NCBI RefSeq assembly: GCF_007828835.1 | Contig: NZ_VIVL01000014.1 | Location: forward strand, 59,054 to 123,053 | From: Variovorax beijingensis | GTDB taxonomy: Bacteria > Pseudomonadota > Gammaproteobacteria > Burkholderiales > Burkholderiaceae_C | Reading direction: 5' to 3' | DNA length: 64,000 bases | Shown: in pieces, positions 44,911 through 53,079 of the stretch | Numbering within the stretch: the stretch's first letter is position 1 | How the letters are laid out: each line of letters opens with the position of its first letter | The notes under the pieces: generated by a model | Seen by the model: only the letters and a program-made list of their open reading frames with translations | Databases searched by the model: none | What the model was told of the DNA's origin: nothing | Position numbers and translations under genes: made by a program

Positions 44911-45807
44911 ATGAACGTCGACCTCGGGGATCTGAACGCCTTCGTGGCGGTGGCGGGGGCCAAGGGCTTTCGCGAGGGCGCGCGCCTGAGCGGCACCAGC
45001 GCATCGGGCCTGAGCGAGGCGGTGCGCCGGCTGGAGGCCGAGCTCGGCGTGCGGCTGCTTCACCGTACGACGCGCAGCGTTCGGCCCACGGAAGCGGGAG
45101 AACGCCTGCTCGAGCGGCTGAGGCCCGCGCTCAATGAAGTCGAGGCGGCGCTCGACGTGGTGAACGGCTTTCGCGACCGGCCGGCCGGCACGCTCAAGCT
45201 CAACGTGCCGATCAGCGCCGCGCGGCTCGTGCTGCCGTCGATCGTGCCGCGCTTCCTGGCCGCCTATCCCGACATCTCGCTCGAAGTGATTGCCGAGGAC
45301 GGATTTGTCGATGTGCTGGCAGCCGGCTGCGATGCCGGCATCCGCTACGACGAACGGCTCGAGCAGGACATGGTCGCCGTGCCGATCGGCCCGCGCTTCC
45401 AGCGCTTCGCCGTGGCCGCCGCGCCCTCCTATCTCGATCGCCACGGCCGGCCGGAGCATCCGCGCGACCTGCTCGGCCACGCCTGCCTGCGCGGGCGCTT
45501 TGCCAGCGGGTCGATGCCGCTGTGGGAGTTCGAGCGCGACGGCGAAACCTTGCGCGTCGACGTGACCGGGCGGCTGATCGTGCGCATCGGCTCGTCGGCC
45601 GATCTGGCGGTGGACGCGGCGATCGCCGGCACCGGCGTGATCTACCTGTTCGAGGACTGGCTGCGGCCCCACTTCGACCGCGGCGCGCTCGAACCGATCC
45701 TCGAACCCTGGTGGCCACGCTTCTCGGGCCCGTTCCTCTACTACCCTGGCCGCCGGCTGCTGCCGGCGCCGCTGCGGGCATTCGTGGATTTCATTCAGGG
45801 CACGTAA
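44911..45807 (+). CDS. LysR-family transcriptional regulator
   Basis: A 298-residue LysR-type regulator: winged helix at residues 1-60 (LNAFVAVAGAKGFREGARLS, then SGLSEAVRRLEAELGVRLLH and RSVRPTEAG) and a periplasmic-binding-type effector domain from about residue 90 (LKLNVPISAARLVLPSIVPR). It belongs to the group typified by PA2758/CrgA-like regulators of oxidoreductases, with NVP at the start of the effector domain. It is divergent from the PdxI-like reductase, the classic LysR arrangement, so it probably regulates that gene and itself. Confidence 0.93.
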   Translation: MNVDLGDLNAFVAVAGAKGFREGARLSGTSASGLSEAVRRLEAELGVRLLHRTTRSVRPTEAGERLLERLRPALNEVEAALDVVNGFRDRPAGTLKLNVPISAARLVLPSIVPRFLAAYPDISLEVIAEDGFVDVLAAGCDAGIRYDERLEQDMVAVPIGPRFQRFAVAAAPSYLDRHGRPEHPRDLLGHACLRGRFASGSMPLWEFERDGETLRVDVTGRLIVRIGSSADLAVDAAIAGTGVIYLFEDWLRPHFDRGALEPILEPWWPRFSGPFLYYPGRRLLPAPLRAFVDFIQGT

Positions 45808-45812
45808 GGACG

Positions 45813-46316
45813 ATGCATTCACCATCCATGAACATCGAGCAAGCACGCGCCTCGGACGCGCACGAGATCGCCTCCGTCCTGCAGGAGGCCGCGCAATGGC
45901 TCTCCGACGGCGGCAGAGCACTGTGGTCAGGTGCGGAGATCGGCCACGGGCGCGTTCTGCGAGACGCGAGCTCGGGGTTGTTCCATGTCGCACGCGAAGG
46001 CGGGCAGTTGGCCGGCGTGATGAAGTTCGAACTGGAGGATCCCGTCTTCTGGCCCGAGATCGCGCCTGGCACCTCGGCCTTCGTTCACAAGCTGGCCGTC
46101 CGCCGGGCGTGGGCGAAGAAGGGCGTGTCGACCGAGCTGCTGACGTTTGCCAGTGCACGCGCCCGGGCTCTCGGCCGGCCATACCTTCGCCTGGACTGCG
46201 TCGCGGACCGGCCCGGGCTGCGAAATCTCTATGAGCACTTCGGCTTCGCGCTGCACAGCATCATCCAGAAGGGCGCCGTCTCGTTCGCGCGGTACGAGCT
46301 GCAGACGACACAATAG
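45813..46316 (+). CDS. GNAT-family N-acetyltransferase
   Basis: A 167-residue acetyltransferase with a GNAT fold. A substrate-side N-terminus (RASDAHEIASVLQEAAQWLS) precedes the acetyl-CoA region AFVHKLAVRRAWAKKGVSTE and the C-terminal LRLDCVADRPGLRNLYEHFG typical of the RimI-like group. The acyl acceptor is unknown. The start ATG 45813 lies five bases after the LysR stop with AAGGA very close; ATG 45828 (MNIEQ) is a good alternative. It is probably co-transcribed with the LysR gene. Confidence 0.82.
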   Translation: MHSPSMNIEQARASDAHEIASVLQEAAQWLSDGGRALWSGAEIGHGRVLRDASSGLFHVAREGGQLAGVMKFELEDPVFWPEIAPGTSAFVHKLAVRRAWAKKGVSTELLTFASARARALGRPYLRLDCVADRPGLRNLYEHFGFALHSIIQKGAVSFARYELQTTQ

Positions 46317-46496
46317 CTGCGGCAACAGGGCGGAGGCCTGGTCGCCAACGAGCGCCTGGTCGGCAAGCTCAAGGCGAGCCAGGACGAGGCGCTGCAAGAC
46401 AGGCTGGGCACCGTGAGCGGGCTGGCCGCCGAAGGAATCGAGAACGCGACGGCCATGGCGCTCCTCGTCGAACGCGCCGCCCAGCGGCTGCGCTGA
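46317..46496 (+). pseudogene. C-terminal coding remnant, unknown family
   Basis: The frame directly after the GNAT stop is open for 59 codons with protein-like composition (LVANERLVGKLKASQDEALQ, then LGTVSGLAAEGIENATAMAL and VERAAQRLR) and ends at TGA 46494. It has no start codon of its own and looks like the end of a larger helical protein whose front is missing. It immediately precedes a truncated channel gene, consistent with a deletion scar. I do not recognise the family. Confidence 0.35.
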
Positions 46497-46500
46497 CGGG

Positions 46501-46641
46501 ATGGCCATGCTGCTGTACCTGCTCGATCTCGCCGGCATCGCGGTGTTTGCCATCAGCGGCGTGCTGGCGGCGGGCCACGCGGGCCTCGACTGGCTGGGCG
46601 TGATGGTGGGGCTTCCAGCAAGTAAGCCGCCCTCGCAATAA
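46501..46641 (+). pseudogene. Truncated TRIC-channel (UPF0126/YadS-type) gene
   Basis: Only 46 codons remain. The N-terminus (MLLYLLDLAGIAVFAISGVL, then AAGHAGLDWLGVMV) is the first helix and loop of trimeric intracellular cation channel-family proteins, which are about 200 residues long. After GVMV the sequence changes to non-homologous GLPASKPPSQ and stops. The rest of the gene is absent, and the next gene on the opposite strand (RidA family) begins in its place. This marks a deletion or insertion junction near position 46608. Confidence 0.75.
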
Positions 46642-46666
46642 CTTGGAAAGGCCGCTTCCTGGGCCT

Positions 46667-47158
46667 TCAGCAGTCGCCTCCGTCGATCTCGACCTCGGCC
46701 TCGCAGTTCACCGGCGCGTTCAGCGGAATGACCATTCCGATCGACGAGCGCGCATGGGCGCCGACCTCGGGGCCGAAGAGTTCGAGGATCAGGTCGGAGT
46801 AGCCGTTGGTGACGCGCGGCGTCTCGTAGAAGCCGGGCGCCACGTTGACCATCGCGAACACCCGCAGCCAGGCGGTGATGCGGTCCAGGTCTCCCAGGGC
46901 GCGCTGCAGGCTGGCCAGATGCGCCAGCGCGACCAGGCGTGCCGCGGCATAGCCCTGCTCGGGCGAAACCTCGGCGCCCACCTTGCCCAGCGGGCCGGCC
47001 AGGCGGCCGTCCGCCTGCAGCGGCACCTGCCCGGACACGAAGGCCCTTCGGCCGCGCACCCGCACCCATTCGAAAGGCAGCCTCAGCCCGGGCGGCGCCT
47101 GCAGCGGCCGAGGCAGCTGCAGGCCCATCGCGGCGATCCTGGTTTCGATGATTGCCAT
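46667..47158 (-). CDS. RidA/YjgF-family protein
   Basis: A 163-residue member of the RidA (YjgF/YER057c/UK114) superfamily, whose core enzymes hydrolyse reactive enamine/imine intermediates. FEWVRVRGRRAFVSGQVPLQ and the C-terminal ARSSIGMVIPLNAPVNCEAE follow the family outline, including the arginine (ARSS) that in RidA binds the substrate carboxylate. It is longer than archetypal RidA (about 128), which suggests one of the Rid4-7 or YjgH-like subgroups. The start ATG 47158 has GAGGAG upstream. It follows a cupin gene by 30 bases, probably as one unit. Confidence 0.87.
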   Translation of the reverse strand: MAIIETRIAAMGLQLPRPLQAPPGLRLPFEWVRVRGRRAFVSGQVPLQADGRLAGPLGKVGAEVSPEQGYAAARLVALAHLASLQRALGDLDRITAWLRVFAMVNVAPGFYETPRVTNGYSDLILELFGPEVGAHARSSIGMVIPLNAPVNCEAEVEIDGGDC

Positions 47159-47188
47159 GTCCGTCTCCTCGAAGTTCGACCGAGCTCC

Positions 47189-47605
47189 TCAAGGCACCAG
47201 CGCGTCGAGTTCCGGAAGCAGGAGCACGCTCTCCTGCGCCGCCGCTTCGTTGCGCGCGCCGACGAACACGGCCGGCGTGCTGCCTCGATTCACCGCCACG
47301 TGGGGCATGCCGGCCGGGATGTACAGATAGTCCCCCGGCCGCGCCACGTCGCGCCGCTCCAGCCGCGGGCCGGTCCACAGCTCGACCTCCTCGCCGCTGA
47401 CCATGTAGTGGGCCGACTCGTGCCGCTCATGCGCATGCGCCTTCGTGCGCTCGCCCGCCGGCAGGGTGACCATGCCGAGGAACAGCGAGGTGGCGCCGGT
47501 GGCCTCGGCGCTCACGCCGGGCGCGTAGCGCGAACCCTGGGTGCTCGTGTAGGGAGCCGAGCCACGCACGACGAATCGGGCTTCGGTGGAAGTGCAGGCG
47601 TCCAT
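47189..47605 (-). CDS. Cupin-domain protein
   Basis: A 138-residue single-domain cupin. The metal-binding motif is AHAHERHESAHYMVSGEEVE (two histidines, one glutamate and a further histidine) with the second cupin motif PGDYLYIPAGMPHVAVNRG. The start is ATG 47605 behind AAGGAGG, a strong ribosome site. Such proteins are small dioxygenases, isomerases or sensors; the substrate is unknown. It is co-directional with the RidA-family gene and divergent from the winged-helix/TPR regulator 125 bases away, which may control the pair. Confidence 0.88.
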   Translation of the reverse strand: MDACTSTEARFVVRGSAPYTSTQGSRYAPGVSAEATGATSLFLGMVTLPAGERTKAHAHERHESAHYMVSGEEVELWTGPRLERRDVARPGDYLYIPAGMPHVAVNRGSTPAVFVGARNEAAAQESVLLLPELDALVP

Positions 47606-47730
47606 GGTGTGCCTCCTTGGCAATTGCGGGCAACTCGCCCATAGCGGGACAATGAAGCCTCGGGGCCGGCATGTCACTGAAGCCGCGGCGAAATCTTGCG
47701 AAATCCTGCGAAACGAGCCATCTATCCATC

Positions 47731-49275
47731 ATGACGAAGCGCTTCTCGTTCGGCCCCTTCCTGCTCGACAGCGCGCGCGGCACGCTCACGCGCGACGGCG
47801 CGGCGCTCGCCGTGGGCCAGCGCGGGCTGCACATCCTGCTGGCATTGCTCGAAGCGGGCGGCGAGCCGGTGTCCAAGGCCGAGCTGATGCGCCTGGCGTG
47901 GCCCGGGCTGGTGGTGGAGGACAGCAACCTTTCGGTGCAGGTCACTGCCTTGCGAAAGCTGCTCGGCATGCCGCCGGCCGGCGAGGCGGAGTGGATCGTC
48001 ACCGTGCCGCGCCTGGGGTACCGGCTGCCCGCCGTCTCGGCGGTCGAGGACACGCAGCTCGCGCCCCTCGAGCACGGCGAGCCCGACCGCGGCGGCCGGC
48101 CCGGCATCGCGGTGCTGCCATTCACCCATCTGGGCGACGACCCCGCGCAGGAATATCTTGCCGACGGAGTGACCGAGGCGCTCATCACCGCGCTCACGCG
48201 TTTTCGCTGGTTCTCGGTGACCGGCCGCAATGCGAGCCAGGTCTACAAGCTCAAGCGGGTCGACAGCCGCACGGCCGCCGCCGAACTGGCCGTGCGCTAC
48301 CTGGTGGAGGGATCGGTGCGCAAGTCGGGTGCGCGCGTGCGCATCTCGACGCAGTTGGTCGACGCGCCGAGCGGCGGCTGTCTCTGGGCGGACCGGCAGG
48401 ACTTTGCCGATGCCGACATGTTCGAGGTGCAGGACGCCATCGCACTGCAGGTGGCCGGTGCCATCGAGCCCGAGCTGCTCAGGAACGCCGGCGCCCTGGC
48501 GGCGCGCCGGCGCAGCGGCAGCGTCAGCGGCTGGGACCTCGTGGCCCGGGGCTCCTGGCTGTTCCACCACGTCACGAAGCCCACCCACCTGAAAGCGAGA
48601 GAGCTGTTCCGGCAGGCCAGCCAGATCGACGCCGAGCTCACCGAGGCGCGCCTGTGGCTCGGGCGCGTCAACGCCGGCCTCGTCGCCTATGGCTGGAGCG
48701 ACGATCCGGCGGCGGACCTGCGCGAGGGCCACGCCGCCGCACTCGAGGCCGTGCAGCTCGACGAGAAGAACCCCTACGCGCACTACGCGCTGGCGATCGT
48801 CGCCGTCTACGCGGACGACTTTGCGCTCGCCCTGCGCAGTGCGCAGAAAGCCGTCGAGCTGAGCCCGAGCTTTGCACTGGGCCACCTCGTGCACGGCATG
48901 GCGGCCCTGTATTCGGGCCATGCCGGGCTTGCGGTGCAGTCCCTGGCGCATGGCCTGCGGCTGAACCGCTACGACCCGCAGAACTTCGTCTGGTACAACG
49001 TGCTGGCGCTCGCCTTCCTGTTCGACAACAAGCCCGAGGACGCACTGCAGCGCGCACTGGCCGCGCTTCAAGTCCGGCCCGCCTGGCGTCCGGCGATGCG
49101 CACCCTGGCCGCGGCCAACGCCGCATTGGGCCTTGACGAAGCGGCAGCCGCGTGGACCCGGCACTGGTCGCAAGCACCGACGACGACCGCCGATGCGCTG
49201 CAGCCGCTGTGGCGATGCAACCCCCGCTGGGCGGAGGACATGCGCCGCCTGCTTCATGAGCCCGGCGAGGTGTGA
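47731..49275 (+). CDS. Winged-helix and TPR regulator (CadC-type DNA-binding, soluble)
   Basis: A 514-residue protein. Residues about 1-105 are an OmpR/CadC-type winged helix (FGPFLLDSARGTLTRDGAAL, WPGLVVEDSNLSVQVTALRK, TVPRLGYRLP). Residues about 125-265 are the TolB-like domain found in similar proteins (IAVLPFTHLGDDPAQEYLAD, then VRYLVEGSVRKSGARVRIST). The remainder consists of TPR-like helical repeats. Related proteins often carry a transmembrane segment between the first two parts, but none is visible here. The start is ATG 47731, giving the domain its normal beginning. It is divergent from the cupin-RidA pair. Confidence 0.85.
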   Translation: MTKRFSFGPFLLDSARGTLTRDGAALAVGQRGLHILLALLEAGGEPVSKAELMRLAWPGLVVEDSNLSVQVTALRKLLGMPPAGEAEWIVTVPRLGYRLPAVSAVEDTQLAPLEHGEPDRGGRPGIAVLPFTHLGDDPAQEYLADGVTEALITALTRFRWFSVTGRNASQVYKLKRVDSRTAAAELAVRYLVEGSVRKSGARVRISTQLVDAPSGGCLWADRQDFADADMFEVQDAIALQVAGAIEPELLRNAGALAARRRSGSVSGWDLVARGSWLFHHVTKPTHLKARELFRQASQIDAELTEARLWLGRVNAGLVAYGWSDDPAADLREGHAAALEAVQLDEKNPYAHYALAIVAVYADDFALALRSAQKAVELSPSFALGHLVHGMAALYSGHAGLAVQSLAHGLRLNRYDPQNFVWYNVLALAFLFDNKPEDALQRALAALQVRPAWRPAMRTLAAANAALGLDEAAAAWTRHWSQAPTTTADALQPLWRCNPRWAEDMRRLLHEPGEV

Positions 49276-49291
49276 AGCTCCAATAGCTTGT

Positions 49292-49310
49292 ATCCGGTGT
49301 TCATCCGGAT
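49292..49310 (+). repeat. Inverted repeat after the TPR gene
   Basis: ATCCGG (49292-49297) and CCGGAT (49305-49310) form a perfect 6-base stem with a 7-base loop, 17 bases after the stop of the winged-helix/TPR gene. AAGCT and AGCTT just before it make a second small dyad. No T-run follows, so it is not a convincing intrinsic terminator. It lies upstream of the IS481 remnant. Confidence 0.4.
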
Positions 49311-49367
49311 GGGGTTTGAGGGACTGGAAGTCGCCAAACACCCAATCCACCCAGGACGCCCAACCGC

Positions 49368-49500
49368 ATGAACACCCATCAGCATGCCCGCCTTGCCTTT
49401 GCCCGCCGAATCGAGACGGTCAAGCAGATGACTTTGGCTGTTCGTGGCCATCGCCGATCACGCACGCATCGCCTTCACGGCCATGCATCCGGATGAGAAG
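49368..49500 (+). mobile_element. IS481-family transposase remnant
   Basis: Two short pieces of an IS481-type transposase are joined. MNTHQHARLAFARRIETVKQ (from ATG 49368) matches the usual N-terminus of these enzymes. Slightly downstream and in another frame, LFVAIADHARIAFTAMHPDE (49438-49500) matches the DDE core region around the second catalytic stretch. About 200 residues between them and the C-terminus are missing. The element is therefore dead. The surrounding interval from 49276 to 49703 has no other gene. Confidence 0.6.
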
Positions 49501-49703
49501 AAGCGAGTTCCAGACTCTGTGACCAGAAACAGTCTAAGTCGTTGATTCGCAAGGATCGGCGATACAGGTTCAAGCGGGAGATCGACAGTTAGTTGCCGAG
49601 GAGCGGCGACTGCCGGCACTCATGGCCATTCTGATCGGCACCATGACCGGCACCGCCGGCGGCGGTGTGAGCGTCCGCCGCCCGGCGAAGCCACCGCTGC
49701 GGC

Positions 49704-50501
49704 TCATCGCTTCGCGTTCAGGCTCTGCTCGCGGAACGCCGCCTCGCCGGCGGTGGAGATCTCGACCCACTTCTTGTCGGGCACGGCCTCTTCGGCGTAG
49801 TTGTCGTGCCAGTTCCACCACTTGTAGGTGGGCGTCTGGGGATAGCCCTCGGGCGAGTCTTCCCACACCTCCTGCCGGCCCAGCGGCGTGATGTCGAGGT
49901 AGTTCCAGGTGTTGCCCATCTGCTCGTCGCCGCGGTTGTTGAGGAAGTAGGTGCGGAACACGCGGTCGCCGGCGTCGCGGTAGAACACGTTGGTGCCGTG
50001 CCATTCGTGCACGCCGAAGTCGGCGTCGAAGCGGTCGGTGAGCGTGAACCACGGGATCTCCCAGCCCATGCGCGCCTTCAGCCGCGCAATGTCCGCCTGC
50101 GGCGCACGCGAGACGAAGACGAGGGTGGTGTCACGGGCGTTCAGGTGGGCGACATGGGCGACCTGGTCGGCCACCATGGAGCAGCCGCGGCAGGCGTGGT
50201 CGGGCCAGCCGAACACGCCGGGCTCGAAGAAGGCGCGATAGACGATCAGCTGGCGCCGGCCGTCGAACAGCCCGGGCAGGCTGACCTTGCCTGCGGGTCC
50301 TTCGAAGGCGTAGGCCTTGTCCACGGCCATCCACGGCATGCGCCGCCGCTCGGCGGCCAGCGCGTCGCGCGCGCGGGTCTGGGCCTTTTCCTTCACGAGC
50401 AGCTGCTGGCGGGCCGCTTCCCACGCGTGGGGCGAAACGACCGGTGGCGTGTGCATGGCGGGCTGGCCGCCCTTCTGTACGTTCTCGGTGGAAGTCGTCA
50501 T
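49704..50501 (-). CDS. DUF899 thioredoxin-like protein
   Basis: A 265-residue protein of the DUF899 family, with a thioredoxin-like fold. It shows the hallmarks FFEPGVFGWPDHACRGCSMV (a CxxC-type pair in a CRGC context), FVSRAPQADIARLKARMGW and the C-terminal TYFLNNRGDEQMGNTWNYLD, then ITPLGRQE. The cysteines suggest a redox or peroxidase-like role, but the family has no firm function. The start is ATG 50501, preceded by AGGAG; a possible longer frame upstream is not supported. It is divergent from a Bug receptor gene. Confidence 0.87.
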   Translation of the reverse strand: MTTSTENVQKGGQPAMHTPPVVSPHAWEAARQQLLVKEKAQTRARDALAAERRRMPWMAVDKAYAFEGPAGKVSLPGLFDGRRQLIVYRAFFEPGVFGWPDHACRGCSMVADQVAHVAHLNARDTTLVFVSRAPQADIARLKARMGWEIPWFTLTDRFDADFGVHEWHGTNVFYRDAGDRVFRTYFLNNRGDEQMGNTWNYLDITPLGRQEVWEDSPEGYPQTPTYKWWNWHDNYAEEAVPDKKWVEISTAGEAAFREQSLNAKR

Positions 50502-50650
50502 GGCTTGAATCTCCTGGTTGGGCGAGAAGAAAAGTCTGGCACCGGGCGTCGAGCGGCGGGAGTAACAAGTTTGGCGGGATTGCTGCTTTCCGCGTCGGGC
50601 CCGGTTCCTGCTATCCGGTGGTTTCCCCATCGCCAGCAGAGGCCAACGCC

Positions 50651-51631
50651 ATGACCACCCGCTTTCGCTCCACCCGCCGCACTGCGCTGCACATGCTCGC
50701 GGCAGGCGCCGCCTCGCTCGCCCTCCCCGCCTTCGCGCAATGGCCCGACAAGCCGATCAAGATCATCGTGACCTTTCCGCCCGGCGGCTCCAGCGACGTG
50801 CTGGCGCGCCTGCTGGCGGAACAGCTGTCGAAGAAGCTGGGGCAGCCCGTGGTCGTGGACAACAAGCCCGGCGCGGGCGGCACCATCGGCGGCGCGCAGG
50901 TGGCCGCGGCCGCACCCGACGGCTACACGCTGATGCTCTCGAACACCACGCCGATCGCGCTCGGCCCCTTCACGCTCGACAAGCAGCCCTACGATCCGGT
51001 GACGGCCTTCAGCCACATCGCCTACCTGGGTGCCGCGCCGCTGGTCATCATGGCCAGCAAGCCGTCGGGCTTCAAGAGCTACGCGGATTTCGAGGCGGCC
51101 GGACGCAAGGACGGCCGCATGGACTTCGGCTCGGGCGGCCCCGGTTCGATCGGCCACATCCACGGCGAGCTGCTCAAGAAGATCACCGGAATCAACATGG
51201 TGCACGTGCCCTATCGCGGAGGCGCACCGATGACCACCGACCTGATCGCCAACACCATTCCGGTGGGCATCGACGTCATCACCGCGTACGTGCCCTTCTT
51301 CAAGAGCGGACAGCTGGTGCCGCTGGCCGTGACCGGCGCCCAGCGCTCGCCGCTGATGCCGGACGTGCCAAGCATCGCTGAACTCAAGCAGCCGAAGCTG
51401 GTGCTCGAGAACTTCTTCGGCCTGTCCGGACCGGCCAGGCTGCCGGAGGACGTGGTGGCGCGGCTCAACGCGGCCTGCAACGAGGTGCTCGTGATGCCCG
51501 AGATCCAGAAGAAGCTCACCGAACTGGGCATCGTGGCCAAGCCCGAGACCGTCGCCGCATTCAACGGCTTCGTGAAGGAGCAGGTGAACGTGCTGGGCCC
51601 GACGGTCAAGGGCGCGGGGATCAAGCTCTAG
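50651..51631 (+). CDS. Bug-family periplasmic solute-binding receptor
   Basis: A 326-residue Bug/TctC receptor. Its signal peptide (STRRTALHMLAAGAASLALP) is twin-arginine-like with RRT and is cleaved near AFAQ. WPDKPIKIIVTFPPGGSSDV and VVDNKPGAGGTIGG are the pocket loops. The protein ends VKGAGIKL. The start is ATG 50651. It stands alone, with no tctA or tctB adjacent; it is convergent with the deaminase gene. It probably binds a small carboxylate, but no metabolic neighbour points to a particular one. Confidence 0.92.
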   Translation: MTTRFRSTRRTALHMLAAGAASLALPAFAQWPDKPIKIIVTFPPGGSSDVLARLLAEQLSKKLGQPVVVDNKPGAGGTIGGAQVAAAAPDGYTLMLSNTTPIALGPFTLDKQPYDPVTAFSHIAYLGAAPLVIMASKPSGFKSYADFEAAGRKDGRMDFGSGGPGSIGHIHGELLKKITGINMVHVPYRGGAPMTTDLIANTIPVGIDVITAYVPFFKSGQLVPLAVTGAQRSPLMPDVPSIAELKQPKLVLENFFGLSGPARLPEDVVARLNAACNEVLVMPEIQKKLTELGIVAKPETVAAFNGFVKEQVNVLGPTVKGAGIKL

Positions 51632-51643
51632 CCAGGCAGGCCC

Positions 51644-52135
51644 TCAGAGCTTGCGCGGCGCCGCCCAGGCGGCCAGCACCTCGGTGGCTTCATCGGCCAG
51701 GTGCTGCTGCGCCGGCATCTTGCGCAGGGCCAGCGGGGCGCCCGCTTCCGCCCGGAGATCGTCCACGTCGATCGGGTGGCGAGCCGCGGCCGGCAGCCCG
51801 TCGAAGGCCCGGCCTGCCTGTTCCATGGAGGCGGCGTAGAAGAGTTCGCGGATGCCGGCGATGCGCATCGCCGCCACGCACAAGGCGCATGGCTCGCACG
51901 AGGTGTACAGGTCGCAGCCGGCAAGGTCGACGCTGCGCAGCCGCCTGCAGGCATCGCGGATCGCCTCGACTTCGCCGTGCGAGGTCGGATCGAAGTTTGC
52001 CACCGAGTGGTTGAGCCCCTCGCCGACGACCTGCCCGTCCTTCACGACCACGGCCCCGAACGGCTCGGTGCCGGGCGTTTCGAGGGCCTTGGCCGAAAGC
52101 GCCAAGGCCCGCCTCATGAAAGTTTCCTGGTACAT
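51644..52135 (-). CDS. CMP/dCMP-type deaminase (nucleoside deaminase family)
   Basis: A 163-residue zinc deaminase of the cytidine/deoxycytidylate deaminase-like superfamily. The catalytic HGE (in DPTSHGEVEAI) and the zinc cysteines in SCEPCALCV are intact, following FGAVVVKDGQVVGEG. It resembles guanine deaminase/TadA-like enzymes more than cytidine deaminases, so guanine or a related base is a plausible substrate. The start ATG 52135 has AAGGA six bases upstream. It follows the SDR gene on the same strand with a 153-base gap and may be a separate unit. Confidence 0.88.
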   Translation of the reverse strand: MYQETFMRRALALSAKALETPGTEPFGAVVVKDGQVVGEGLNHSVANFDPTSHGEVEAIRDACRRLRSVDLAGCDLYTSCEPCALCVAAMRIAGIRELFYAASMEQAGRAFDGLPAAARHPIDVDDLRAEAGAPLALRKMPAQQHLADEATEVLAAWAAPRKL

Positions 52136-52288
52136 CGCCTTCCTTCTCCTCGTGTGGGATGGCAACTTCAATGCGAGGCTGCCAGCCAGGCTGATTTGCT
52201 CGATTCAAGGCGCAGCTTGCAGTGGATCGAGGTCCAGCACAAGATGGTTCGCAGACCGCTCCTCCTTCCGTGTGGGCGCGAGCCAGAA

Positions 52289-53059
52289 TTACAGTCCGCG
52301 TGCACCTGACGCGAGGAAGCCGCCATCGACCGGCATGGAGATGCCCGTGACATAGCGCGCATCGTCCGACACCAGGTAGACCACGGCCGAGGCGATTTCC
52401 CCGCAGGTGCCGTAGCGGTTCATCGGGATGGCCTTCGAGTACTCCGCGCGGAACCGGGCCGTGTGCAGCGCCTGCGTCATCGGCGTATCGACCGGACCCG
52501 GCGACACCGCGTTGGCCGTGATGCCGTGCTCGGCCAGCTCCACCGCCATCTGCCGCGTCAGCGCGATCACGGCGCCCTTGGACGTGCCATAGGCGGTGCG
52601 GCCGCTGCCCACGGCCCGCATTCCGGCGACAGAGGCTACATTGACGATGCGGCCCCACCCTCGCTTCAGCATCAGGCGTGCCGCCGCCTGCGAGCACAGC
52701 AGCGTGCCCGTGACGTTGACGTTCATCGTCGCCAGGAAGTTGTCCAGCGGGAAGTCGAGGAAGGGGAAGACTTTGGCGATGCCGGCGGAGTTGACCAGGA
52801 TGTCGCAGCGGCCCTGCTCGCGCTCGACCTGCTCGAACGCAGCGGCGATCGACTCCGGCTTGCCGACGTCCAGCCGGAGCGCGCTCGCCCGGCCGCCTGC
52901 GGCGTGCAGTTCGCTCGCCGTGGCCTGCGCTGCATCGAAGTCGAGGTCTGCCACGAGCACCTGATGACCGAGGGCTGCCAGGCGGGCGCAGACCTCGGCG
53001 CCGATGCCCTTGGCACCCCCGGTGACCAGGGCGACGCGTGTTTCGGAAGTGTGTGTCAT
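52289..53059 (-). CDS. Short-chain dehydrogenase/reductase
   Basis: A 256-residue classical SDR. The nucleotide motif TGGAKGIG (about residues 15-22), NSAG for NNAG, catalytic serine in VASVAGMRAV and Y-x-x-x-K in YGTSKGAVI are present, with PGPVDTPM after them. An aspartate at the end of the second strand (VADLD) suggests NAD preference. The start is ATG 53059. It is the last gene of the TRAP/RuBisCO-like operon, 20 bases after the permease, and probably oxidises or reduces a sugar or sugar-acid intermediate there (inference). Confidence 0.92.
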   Translation of the reverse strand: MTHTSETRVALVTGGAKGIGAEVCARLAALGHQVLVADLDFDAAQATASELHAAGGRASALRLDVGKPESIAAAFEQVEREQGRCDILVNSAGIAKVFPFLDFPLDNFLATMNVNVTGTLLCSQAAARLMLKRGWGRIVNVASVAGMRAVGSGRTAYGTSKGAVIALTRQMAVELAEHGITANAVSPGPVDTPMTQALHTARFRAEYSKAIPMNRYGTCGEIASAVVYLVSDDARYVTGISMPVDGGFLASGARGL

Positions 53060-53079
53060 ATCAAGGATGGAGTGACGGT

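Noticed and set aside
49292..49310. Intrinsic terminator after the winged-helix/TPR gene
   Set aside because: The stem is only six base pairs and no T-run follows.
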